From NCBI GenBank assembly GCA_014378085.1, contig JACMOJ010000134.1:1-11926 (forward strand): 11,926 bases of DNA, in the 5' to 3' direction. Shown here piece after piece: positions 1-6,651 of this stretch (position 1 is its first letter; the number at the start of each line of letters is the position of its first letter). The translations under genes and the position numbers were made by a program. The notes under the pieces were generated by a model. It made no database searches. It was not told where the DNA came from and worked only from the letters and a program-made list of their open reading frames with translations. This DNA comes from Burkholderiales bacterium. GTDB taxonomy: Bacteria > Pseudomonadota > Gammaproteobacteria > Burkholderiales > Usitatibacteraceae.

Positions 1-426
1 ACGCGCTCGCTCAATGCGACTCTTGGCGAGCGCAAGGTTGGCTTCAGACTGTTGCATTTCGGCGCGTTGCACCGACTGGTCGAGGCGAATTAGGGTGGTT
101 CCCTTGGCGACTTGTTGCCCCTCGCGGAACCCAATCTCAGCAATACGGCCTGACACCTCTGGTCGAATGATAACCGTCTCGTCGGAGCGCAGCGAGCCTA
201 CAGTGGTGATGGCCTTTGAAAGAGTCGCAACCTTTACTTTGGCCGCGTCGACCGCAGTTGGCGGCGGTGCGTTTGGCGAAGCTTTTGCGGCTCCTGCTGG
301 TTGCCCTGCTCCAGCCTGCGTGCCGCCTTGAGTTGAAACCTGTGAACGTCCTCCTAACCAAAAAGAGACTGCCGCAACGCCAACGACTCCTGCGACTGCA
401 AGGCCCATCCAAACACCCTTCTTCAT
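1..426 (-). CDS. Efflux RND/MFP-type periplasmic adaptor, N-terminal part (runs off left edge)
   Basis: This gene is partial; 142 codons are visible from an ATG at 426. Residues 5-24 form a hydrophobic N-terminal segment (signal peptide or membrane anchor). A Gly/Gln/Ala-rich linker follows (about 25-60). From about residue 63 comes the typical adaptor start, with the biotinyl-lipoyl-like half motif 'RPEVSGRI..I.FREGQ.V.KGT.L..LD' at about 88-116. The sequence then enters the Gln/Glu/Ala-rich first helix of the alpha-hairpin. In the membrane fusion protein family (AcrA/MexA/MdtA-like) such adaptors join an inner-membrane transporter to an outer-membrane channel. A GGAG ribosome site lies 9 nt before the ATG (plus-strand 436-439). 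The transporter gene is presumably further left, outside the window. The substrate cannot be told, and a MacA- or HlyD-like adaptor remains possible. Confidence 0.9.
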   Translation of the reverse strand, partial: MKKGVWMGLAVAGVVGVAAVSFWLGGRSQVSTQGGTQAGAGQPAGAAKASPNAPPPTAVDAAKVKVATLSKAITTVGSLRSDETVIIRPEVSGRIAEIGFREGQQVAKGTTLIRLDQSVQRAEMQQSEANLALAKSRIERAR

Positions 427-440
427 GAAACACAACTCCG

Positions 441-464
441 CTTTGCGCAAAGATGGGCATTATC
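441..464 (-). promoter_or_regulatory. Candidate promoter -10 with 12-bp palindromic operator for the adaptor gene
   Basis: On the minus strand GATAAT (459-464) matches the sigma70 -10 box at 5 of 6 positions. A perfect 12-bp palindrome, CTTTGCGCAAAG, lies at 441-452, just where transcription would start, and is followed by the GGAG ribosome site. No convincing -35 was found. The arrangement would suit a repressor overlapping the start point, common for efflux operons, but that role is inference. Confidence 0.35.
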
Positions 465-565
465 CACTGAATCGGATTTTTCAGGAGAGAAAAGCCCTTT
501 TACATAAGGTCGATTACGCATAGTCATCGAGCCACCGCTGGATTCGGCACTAAGCCATTAACCCA

Positions 566-772
566 TCAAGCCAATATATCGGGGTGCAACTGTGTTTCCA
601 GAAAAGCAATCTGGTCTTTCAGCAGGAGTTTGCGTTTTTTCATGCGTTTTAGCCGCAGCTCATCGTGCAACGGCGTGCCCATCAGCGCTTCGATGGCGAG
701 GTCGAGGTCGCGGTGTTCATGTTGGAGCTCGACCAAGCGAGCTTCGATGGCAGGTGTGTTTCGCGAGAGCAA
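566..772 (-). CDS. YdcH/DUF465 family small protein
   Basis: A 68-residue protein with the compact YdcH (DUF465) pattern: N-terminal MLSR, a central 'L..EHRDLDLAIEAL' helix (about 16-31), and the diagnostic basic helix 'L.RMKKRKLLLKDQIA' (about 41-55). The family is short (about 70 residues), predicted as an all-helical hairpin, widespread in proteobacteria, and of unknown function. The start is TTG (772-770). An in-frame TAA lies two codons upstream, so no longer form exists, and no clear Shine-Dalgarno is visible. It lies 139 bp upstream of the adaptor gene on the same strand. The adaptor has its own ribosome site and candidate promoter, so the two need not form an operon. Confidence 0.85.
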   Translation of the reverse strand: MLSRNTPAIEARLVELQHEHRDLDLAIEALMGTPLHDELRLKRMKKRKLLLKDQIAFLETQLHPDILA

Positions 773-874
773 GGTTTATGGAAGCACGATGAGGTAACAG
801 CGGAGGCAACAGCGAAATTGGTATGCAATGGCCCCAATATAGCTGGTCTTTGAGACTGCGACCACGATATCCAG

Positions 875-900
875 CTTCTACACGGTTGCTTCAGTAGAAG
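875..900. promoter_or_regulatory. Inverted repeat upstream of the HD-domain gene
   Basis: CTTCTAC (875-881) and GTAGAAG (894-900) are perfect 7-bp inverted arms with a 12-nt spacer, ending 67 bp before the GTG start of the HD-domain gene. It could be an operator or a 5' leader hairpin. There is no downstream T-run, so it is not an intrinsic terminator. The rest of the 773-967 gap shows no coding potential and no convincing -35/-10 pair. Confidence 0.3.
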
Positions 901-967
901 TGCAAATCAAATTGATGCGCTGCAACATCGAAACACTGCCTTTGGAGTTGCATCGCGGCTTAAAGTC

Positions 968-1933
968 GTGTCGAATACAGTCCCAACTCTAGACCTTGTT
1001 CCTGCCCGCATGCTCACGCGCCGTAACGACTACGATATTACCAATCGAATCCAGACCACTGATCCGCTCGCCGTGGAAGCCGAGATCAGCCGTTTGTTTC
1101 AATTGAACTATCCAGGTGTCGAATGTTTGTCCATGGCGAGAGCGTTCAGGGACGCCGCTGCGCTGTACGCTGGCGATTACCCGGGTTTTCGCGCCTGCGA
1201 CACGACATATCACAACCTCCAGCACGTCATGGACGTCACGCTGGCAATGGCGCGTTTGATGGATGGGTACGTGCGGACGTGTCCGCAAACGCTCGAGCTC
1301 GGGGAAAAGTTGTTCCAGTTCGGCATTGTTGCCGCGTTGTTTCACGACATGGGCTACCTGCGCAAAAAGGATGATGATGTGGCCCCCAATGGCGCTTTCT
1401 ACACGCGCGAGCACGTGTCGCGCGGTGCCGTATTTCTACGCGGCTATTTGGCTGAGATTGGATTGCCGGAATTCGCCGAGGTGGGTGGTGAGCTCATTCA
1501 TTTCACTGGTTTCGAGAAGCGCGTCGCCGATATTCTTATTGATGACCCGATGCTTCGTCTGCTCGGTAGCTTGCTTGGTTCAGCCGACATCATGGCGCAA
1601 ATGGCCGATCGCTGTTATCTAGAAAAGTGTCGGGACCGGCTTTACGAGGAATTCGTCGTTGGCGGAATTGCCGAAGAGATCGATAGCAATGGTGAAACGC
1701 GATTGGTGTACTCGTCCGGCGAGGATCTCGTTCGCAAAACGCCCGCGTTCTTCAAAACGGCTGTTGACCGGCTCGAGGCGGATCTTGGCGGAGCGTATAA
1801 CTACGCAGCGTCGCACTTCGGCGGCTTTAATTTGTATATTCATGCTGCGACGAAGAATGTGAAATTTGCCAAACAATTTTCAGAGCAATCACTGAGCGGC
1901 CTTCGTCGCACTCCGCCGGCTACCGTTAACTAG
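968..1933 (+). CDS. HD-domain metal-dependent phosphohydrolase, phosphodiesterase-like
   Basis: A 321-residue cytoplasmic protein with no signal peptide. The metal-site motifs of the HD superfamily are visible in order: YHNLQHVMDV at 81-90, the HD pair in ALFHDMGY (H126-D127), and a later Asp in GSADIMAQMAD (D207). The YHNxxHxxDV segment resembles the class I cyclic-nucleotide phosphodiesterase signature. The second His of the usual HDxxHxxxxN signature is absent (HDMGYLRKKDD), so cyclic-nucleotide hydrolysis is only a possibility and the substrate is unknown. The start given is GTG at 968, with no good ribosome site. ATG at 1010 (residue 15) is the alternative, and it would keep the whole domain. 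The C-terminal 40 residues are not recognised. The gene is convergent with the tRNA pair, ending 17 bp before the tRNA-Arg 3' end, and no terminator is seen between them. Confidence 0.85.
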   Translation: MSNTVPTLDLVPARMLTRRNDYDITNRIQTTDPLAVEAEISRLFQLNYPGVECLSMARAFRDAAALYAGDYPGFRACDTTYHNLQHVMDVTLAMARLMDGYVRTCPQTLELGEKLFQFGIVAALFHDMGYLRKKDDDVAPNGAFYTREHVSRGAVFLRGYLAEIGLPEFAEVGGELIHFTGFEKRVADILIDDPMLRLLGSLLGSADIMAQMADRCYLEKCRDRLYEEFVVGGIAEEIDSNGETRLVYSSGEDLVRKTPAFFKTAVDRLEADLGGAYNYAASHFGGFNLYIHAATKNVKFAKQFSEQSLSGLRRTPPATVN

Positions 1934-1950
1934 GTCGCTGCGAGGGAGGT

Positions 1951-2026
1951 TGGCGCCCTCGACACGAATCGAACGTGCGACCTACCCCTTAGGAGGGGGT
2001 AGCTCTATCCACTGAGCTACGAGGGC
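1951..2026 (-). tRNA. tRNA-Arg (anticodon CCT)
   Basis: A 76-nt minus-strand cloverleaf. The acceptor GCCCTCG pairs with CGAGGGC, followed by discriminator G and an encoded CCA (plus-strand 1951-1953). The anticodon stem ACCCC/GGGGT encloses the loop CTCCTAA, giving anticodon CCT. The D-arm (AGCTCAGTGGATAGAGCT) and the T-loop TTCGATT are present. It reads AGG codons. Confidence 0.96.
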
Positions 2027-2132
2027 ATCGGACCAATTCTACGCAATTCTGCGTGCCGCATTATCGGTTTACGCCAGTTTGCGCGCGTGTACGGGGCCTA
2101 TGCTCGGGGTTGTGGCACTGCTGCTGACGGTG

Positions 2133-2223
2133 TGGCGGAGAGGGTGGGATTCGAACCCACGATACCGGAGACCGGTATGCCGGATTTCGAGTCCGGTGCA
2201 TTCGACCACTCTGCCACCTCTCC
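2133..2223 (-). tRNA. tRNA-Ser (anticodon CGA)
   Basis: A 91-nt minus-strand class II tRNA. The acceptor GGAGAGG pairs with CCTCTCC, followed by discriminator G and an encoded CCA (plus-strand 2133-2135). The anticodon stem CCGGA/TCCGG encloses the loop CTCGAAA, giving anticodon CGA. The long variable arm ATACCGG/CCGGTAT is the serine hallmark. It reads UCG codons. It lies 106 bp upstream of tRNA-Arg on the same strand, so one transcript may carry both. Confidence 0.96.
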
Positions 2224-2253
2224 GTGTAAGTTCATATGCGAGTCGAGCCGCAA

Positions 2254-2259
2254 ATTATA
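2254..2259 (-). promoter_or_regulatory. Promoter -10 box for tRNA-Ser(/Arg)
   Basis: A perfect TATAAT on the minus strand, with its 3' end 30 nt before the tRNA-Ser 5' end. This places the start point about 22-24 nt upstream of the mature tRNA. The -35 region is GC-rich and does not match the consensus. Confidence 0.55.
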
Positions 2260-2560
2260 CCTGCGTCTTTGATCGCCGCCGCCCAAGCCATTTTGCCAAT
2301 GCGCTATTAACTTTCGTATTAATTCATTGAAAACAGACGTTTACAATGTTATTTGGCGATTTTAGTTTAACTGTTTTCGTTTTTTTGTTAAAATCAAGCT
2401 TGCCGGCGTCAGTTAAAAGAGATTGGCGAATCACGATGTTTTCGGGGTGTCGGCGGTTTTTTTATCAAGAGGCCACTAAAACCGCGCCTCTAATTCGTTC
2501 GAAAATAAAAATAACGGCCGCCGCCGGTTGATCGTGTGGCAATTGTCAATTTATGTTTCA

Positions 2561-2604
2561 TGTGCGTTAAATCACACCCGCGGTAAGTGTTGCCACAATA
2601 GAAT
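2561..2604 (+). promoter_or_regulatory. Predicted class II CRP-like promoter driving the DUF11 cluster
   Basis: TGTGC-N6-TCACA at 2561-2576 matches the CRP/Vfr-type core TGTGA-N6-TCACA at 9 of 10 fixed positions. Downstream, TAGAAT (2599-2604) matches the -10 box at 5 of 6. A start at about 2610-2611 puts the centre of the site (2568.5) at about -41.5 to -42.5, the class II activator position. The -35 hexamer position reads ACCCGC, non-consensus, as expected for an activator-dependent promoter. The transcript would have a leader of about 80 nt before the ATG at 2692. This is a pattern match only. Confidence 0.45.
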
Positions 2605-2691
2605 CCTCGTAAGGTTTTTTCCTACAACTGTTTTTGGCATTATTGATATTGTTTGTGCAGTTCGCGTTATTCAACGAAAAAAGGTATTCCA

Positions 2692-3252
2692 ATGGTTGCT
2701 CTACGTTCCTCCATCATTTTTGACCGTCCCGACGCGGCTGCGACATCAATCGCGCCGCGTTTCCTTGCGTTTCTGGCATTTAGCATTTTTTGTGCCTTGG
2801 CGATTGGGCAAGTATCAGCGCAACCCGCTGCGAAAGCGGCTGCGGTCGAGCCGGTGGAGATTCGGCTTGAGCGAAGCAAGGTTGCTGTCGTAGATGGCAA
2901 AGAGGTGCTTCAACCATCATCGACCGTAAAGCCGGGCGAGGTCTTGCGAGAGACCGCGACCTACACCAACCGCTCGGCAACGTCAGTTTCTAAGGTTGAG
3001 GCGACACTGCCGATTCCGGCGAATACCGAATATGTTGTTGGATCAGCACAGCCGCAAAACGTGTTGGCAAGTACTGACGGTAAAACATTCGCCGCCATGC
3101 CGCTCAAGCGTAAGAACGTTGGTGCGAATGGTGTTGTGACTGAGGTGCTTGTCCCGGTCACGGAATACCGTTTTCTACGTTGGTCGGTTGGCACCTTGGC
3201 AGCCGGAAAATCCGCCATTGTTTCAGCGCGGGTAAAGGTTGCGAACGGTTAG
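2692..3252 (+). CDS. Small secreted single-domain DUF11-like protein
   Basis: A 186-residue protein. The ATG at 2692 was chosen because AAGG (2681-2684) lies 7 nt upstream; an in-frame upstream start at 2653 lacks this. Residues 23-43 form a signal peptide core after a rather long n-region, ending in VSA with likely cleavage before Q44. The mature part (about 54-186) is one DUF11-type beta-sandwich: 'KPGEVLRETATYTNRSATSVSKVEATLPIPANTEYVVGSA' at about 83-122, then a second half ending 'LRWSVGTLAAGKSAIVSARVKV'. Its mature form has no cysteine, unlike its larger neighbours. It is first in the cluster, directly behind the predicted CRP-like promoter, and 81 bp before the next gene. It may be a periplasmic or surface partner of the larger proteins (inference). 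No enzyme motif is seen. Confidence 0.88.
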   Translation: MVALRSSIIFDRPDAAATSIAPRFLAFLAFSIFCALAIGQVSAQPAAKAAAVEPVEIRLERSKVAVVDGKEVLQPSSTVKPGEVLRETATYTNRSATSVSKVEATLPIPANTEYVVGSAQPQNVLASTDGKTFAAMPLKRKNVGANGVVTEVLVPVTEYRFLRWSVGTLAAGKSAIVSARVKVANG

Positions 3253-3322
3253 TACCGATTTCTGGTGAGACGCATAACGCTTATATCGCTTTAATTTTTT
3301 ACATTGATTGATTTGTCGTAAC

Positions 3323-3328
3323 GGGAGG
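3323..3328 (+). promoter_or_regulatory. Strong ribosome binding site fixing a TTG start
   Basis: GGGAGG ends 5 nt before the TTG at 3334 and fixes this unusual start for the 1027-residue protein. The signal peptide begins shortly after, which supports the choice. Confidence 0.75.
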
Positions 3329-3333
3329 CTACT

Positions 3334-6300
3334 TTGAATACCAAACCACAATTGCACCTTAACACCTGGCTGAAAACGACCCTAACGGCGTCGTTTTTGT
3401 TCGTATTTATGCTGCTTGTGGTAGCCCAGCGTGTTAACGCTGCGGCGGCACCGGCGAATTCGACGATCGGTAACCAGGCCACAGCGACTTATGTCGATAG
3501 CGGCAGCGTGTCCCGCACCGCGTCATCGAACAGTGTGCAGACCACAGTCGCACAGGTCTATGCGAGTACGCTGAATCAATCTGGTTCGAAGACCGTTCCG
3601 CCAAACCAGCAAGTTTGTTTCCCGCACTCGATTACCAACAACGGTAACGGCACCGATACCTTCGCGCTGATCGTGCCGACAGGCGGGAGCCTCACAGGCA
3701 TCATGGCGTCGAGTACGGCCACGTATTACATTGATGCGGTTACAGACGGTGTTCCCGATAACAGTACTCCGCTGACGTCGACCGGACCAGTCGCCGCAGG
3801 CGCGACGTTCTCGTTCGTTGTTTGTGCCACATCTGGTACGGGCGCTAACGGTGCAACCGGCACAATCGTGGTATCGGCGACAGACAGTCAGACCACCGCT
3901 GTTCCTACCGCTCGTACGAACACGGTAACACTGGGTCTGGCGGCGCTTACCGTCACCAAGAGCCTCTGTTTGGCAGCATCTGTAGCACCAGCCTGTACGC
4001 CGGTCACCGGTGGCGCTGCAGGGGCTGGGCCATTTAAAGTCATCTTAAGTTACACCAACTCAGGCTCCACCGCTGCTGATTACGTCAAGCTGGTTGATGC
4101 GCTGCCCACCGGGTGGGTGTACGTGCCATCGACGGATCCGACCAATAAGCCATTCTGGAGTGGAAGCGGCACCGCCTTAACCGATGCGGTCGGTGGCGAC
4201 GGCGCAGCGATTGATTACACCTACACCTCAGGCACAAGAACCGTAGCCGCAACAATCACCCAAGTGCCGGGTTCAACCACTGGATTCGTATCGTTCTTTG
4301 TTACGATTGGCTCGAATTTACCCGTTGGTGTCAGTGCTGCGACCACCAACACGGCAACTTACGCTTACAGCTATAACTCGGGTAGCACCACTGTTTGCGT
4401 GGGATCAACGACGGTGATTGACAACACAGCGGCAAATCGTGGTTCTTTCTGCTCTGTAGGAGGGGCCAACACAAATAACGTGACATATGCAATTCTACAA
4501 ACTGCTGCGGTGGCGGCGAACGCATCCGCAACAACGGCAGGGCTGACAGATCCTGTAGGACCACCTGCAGATACAGCGACCGTCACGAGTGCTGCTGCCG
4601 GCGCAACAATTCAGTGGAGCAATTACATCTGGAACCGCGGTAATGCAGCTGATTCGTTTGATGTATCGCTACCCGGAACACCGCTGAACGGATCGACCTG
4701 TGCACTGACACCTGCATCAAACTGTACTTTCCCGCCAGGCACGACGTTTCAAATCTTGGCGTCTGGTGGTTCAGCAACGCTTCAAGATACCAACGGAAAC
4801 GGCACGCCAGATACCGGAAATATTCCGAGACCAACATACGGCGCAGGTACATGGTCTTGCCCCGCACCGTATATCATGACGGCGACTGACGTTCTGAATC
4901 CAGCAAGCGTGGAATATTGCGGCTTGGAAGTTGTCATCAAGGCAACAATTCCTGCAGGCGCTGCACCGGGCAACAACAGTGCTAACGGCTATCGTGTTGT
5001 TGTTGAAGCAAAGTCGTTCTTCAACACGGCTATCCTAGATACGGTAATCAACGTATTGACCGCGATTGCGGCCAATAGTGTTGACTTGACTAACGACAAG
5101 TCGGTGACCGGCTCTACGCCGATTGTAGGTGGCGGCAACGCTTTAGTCGGTGATGGTTTTGGCGCAACGGCGGCCGCGATTATCCGCACGGTCACCGTCA
5201 CACCTACAACTTCAACCGCAACGTCGGCAACCTTTAATATTGTGGTCAACAACACTGGTGCTGCGGCTGGTCTCTTCAACCTGACGGGGGCGCTTGCGGC
5301 TAGAAGCAATGCAACCTTGGCAGCGGCGCCGGCGCTTCCTACCGGGTGGGCAATCACCTTTAAAGCGGGCGCTTGCCCTGGTGTCGCAACCATTACCGCG
5401 ACTAGCTCTATCCCCAAAGACGGAAACGAAGTTGTTTGTGCCGTTGTGACCGTGCCGCCAACCTCTACATCTAACAGCGGGCTCACCCAGCCGACTACCG
5501 CGCCGCCAGGGGATTACGATTTCGACTTTACGGCTACGATTCAGGGTGGATCGGCAACGGACACCATCCGCGACCGCGTGACCGTAGCACCTTTGCGGGC
5601 AGTGACAATCGCCCCGAATGGTGCGCAGAGTACTGTGCCCGGTGGTGCTGTGACGTACAACCACACGATTACCAATAATGGAAACGTGCCGGAGGCGCTG
5701 TCACTCGCCTCCCTCTTAAACAGCCAGTCGCCAACCTATGCGTGGAACGCTTCGCTATATGTCGACACCAATGGTAACGGCATCTACGACGGACCAGATA
5801 CACTAATTTCTGGTACTAGTTCGTTAGGCGCAGACCTCGCGCCAAACGCTACGCTGCTGGTCTTTGTCCGGGTTTCAGCACCTTCTGCCGCAGGTAGTCC
5901 GCCGAACACCACCACCTTAACGGTTACCTACACCTATAGCGCTACTGGCTTAACCACCTCAGCGACTGACTTGACGACGATTACGGCCGGATTGCTGCTG
6001 GATAAGTACCAAACGCTCGTAGGCTGCGGCCCAGGGACGGCGCCTAGCGTGACGCTGACTGCTGGGGTGCCCAACGCCCCGTGGAGCAAGAACCCAATTG
6101 CCGCGGGTAGTGGAACTCGACCTGGGCAATGTATCGCGTATTTGGTGGTAGGTTCGAACACAACATCGACCCCGATTACCAACATCGCCCTGACGGACCA
6201 AGTGCCAGCGTTTACGACATTCGAAACGGGTTGTAGCCCAGTAGCGGCAAGCCAGACCTCCGGCCCTCTTCTGATGGGAACTACCAACGGAACCCTAGTG

Positions 6301-6417
6301 ACTTACTCTACCGGCTATTCGGGCCTTATCTCGGCGGTTTCAAACCCGCTGTCGACCACGGCACTGTCGCCGGGGGGCTACATCACTATGCAATTCTGCG
6401 TGAAAATTAATCCGTAA
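3334..6417 (+). CDS. Large secreted DUF11-repeat surface protein (1027 aa)
   Basis: The start is TTG behind a strong GGGAGG site. Residues 13-36 are a signal peptide ending VNA, with cleavage near A37. The mature chain is a string of beta-sandwich domains of the DUF11 type (TIGR01451-like 'conserved repeat'). Recognisable pieces are 'GNQATATYVDSGSVSRTASSNSV' (46-68), 'HSITNNGNGTDTF' (98-110), a DUF11 unit near 205-350 with 'LTVTKSLC' and 'DALPTGW', a second 'TITNNGNVPEAL' unit near 773, and a C-terminal unit with 'LTDQVPAFTTFETG'. Two DTNGNG-type acidic loops (D485 and D811) resemble calcium-binding DxNxDGxxD motifs. Composition is extreme: very rich in Thr, Ala, Ser, Gly and Asn, with only six Glu and three His. 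There are sixteen Cys, suggesting disulfides and periplasmic or extracellular folding. No anchor, barrel or LPxTG is seen, so the export route past the inner membrane is unknown. A strong terminator follows. Confidence 0.92.
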   Translation: MNTKPQLHLNTWLKTTLTASFLFVFMLLVVAQRVNAAAAPANSTIGNQATATYVDSGSVSRTASSNSVQTTVAQVYASTLNQSGSKTVPPNQQVCFPHSITNNGNGTDTFALIVPTGGSLTGIMASSTATYYIDAVTDGVPDNSTPLTSTGPVAAGATFSFVVCATSGTGANGATGTIVVSATDSQTTAVPTARTNTVTLGLAALTVTKSLCLAASVAPACTPVTGGAAGAGPFKVILSYTNSGSTAADYVKLVDALPTGWVYVPSTDPTNKPFWSGSGTALTDAVGGDGAAIDYTYTSGTRTVAATITQVPGSTTGFVSFFVTIGSNLPVGVSAATTNTATYAYSYNSGSTTVCVGSTTVIDNTAANRGSFCSVGGANTNNVTYAILQTAAVAANASATTAGLTDPVGPPADTATVTSAAAGATIQWSNYIWNRGNAADSFDVSLPGTPLNGSTCALTPASNCTFPPGTTFQILASGGSATLQDTNGNGTPDTGNIPRPTYGAGTWSCPAPYIMTATDVLNPASVEYCGLEVVIKATIPAGAAPGNNSANGYRVVVEAKSFFNTAILDTVINVLTAIAANSVDLTNDKSVTGSTPIVGGGNALVGDGFGATAAAIIRTVTVTPTTSTATSATFNIVVNNTGAAAGLFNLTGALAARSNATLAAAPALPTGWAITFKAGACPGVATITATSSIPKDGNEVVCAVVTVPPTSTSNSGLTQPTTAPPGDYDFDFTATIQGGSATDTIRDRVTVAPLRAVTIAPNGAQSTVPGGAVTYNHTITNNGNVPEALSLASLLNSQSPTYAWNASLYVDTNGNGIYDGPDTLISGTSSLGADLAPNATLLVFVRVSAPSAAGSPPNTTTLTVTYTYSATGLTTSATDLTTITAGLLLDKYQTLVGCGPGTAPSVTLTAGVPNAPWSKNPIAAGSGTRPGQCIAYLVVGSNTTSTPITNIALTDQVPAFTTFETGCSPVAASQTSGPLLMGTTNGTLVTYSTGYSGLISAVSNPLSTTALSPGGYITMQFCVKINP

Positions 6418-6521
6418 AGAGGTTAACGAATCACATTCGATTTCGATTTTTCTGCGGCGTGTTGCGGTCTGTCGGAGCGCGCTGTAGGAGTTGTTGAAAT
6501 CGCGGAGTCGTAGCGAAAAAG

Positions 6522-6547
6522 CGGGAGGGGAAACCCTCCCGTTTTCT
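6522..6547 (+). terminator. Intrinsic terminator after the 1027-aa gene
   Basis: A perfect 8-bp stem CGGGAGGG/CCCTCCCG (6522-6529 and 6534-6541) with a GAAA tetraloop, followed by TTTTCT. It is preceded by an A-run, so it may work in both directions. It lies about 105 bp after the stop codon and separates this transcript from the giant gene. Confidence 0.92.
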
Positions 6548-6651
6548 TATGTGAATTCCAAGGTGTTAATCCTTGTTAATTCGCATACGAAAACGACGAA
6601 TTTGTGACGCAGTTGGCACCTGTTTTCGGGTGCTGAGTTGATAATTGAGAG
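6548..6651 (+). promoter_or_regulatory. Presumed promoter/leader region of the giant gene
   Basis: It lies between the terminator and the first possible start. It holds a repeated GTTAAT (6565 and 6576), inverted arms AATTCG/CGAATT (6578-6583 and 6597-6602), a small hairpin GCACCT/GGGTGC (6616-6621 and 6628-6633), and GATAAT at 6640-6645 that could be a -10 box. A promoter is expected here because of the terminator, but no good -35 was found. Confidence 0.3.

Larger units (their letters stand above)
2224..2691. other. 468-bp non-coding region between tRNA-Ser and the DUF11 cluster
   Basis: No gene is supported here; short open frames lack ribosome sites and family features. Leftward it carries the tRNA promoter. 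The part from about 2310 to 2400 is AT-rich, with T-runs and a possible weak plus-strand promoter (TTTAAC 2366-2371, 17 nt, TAAAAT 2389-2394). Further right are a near-palindrome TGGCAATTGTCA (2537-2548) and a CRP-like site with a -10 box (2561-2604). The region ends in the ribosome site of the 2692 gene. Confidence 0.6.

Noticed and set aside
1951..2223. tRNA genes as an integration site for an island carrying the DUF11 genes
   Set aside because: The tRNA 3' ends point left, away from the cluster. No second copy of a tRNA 3' end and no integrase is seen in the window.
2366..2394. Sigma70 promoter TTTAAC/TAAAAT for the 2692 gene
   Set aside because: The -35 matches at only 3 of 6 positions, the region is AT-rich so chance matches are likely, and it would give a leader of about 290 nt. 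The CRP-like promoter nearer the gene fits better.
2528..2893. 121-codon plus-strand open frame overlapping the 2692 gene start
   Set aside because: It is out of frame with a gene that has a signal peptide and a DUF11 domain. It also covers the predicted promoter and has no motif of its own.
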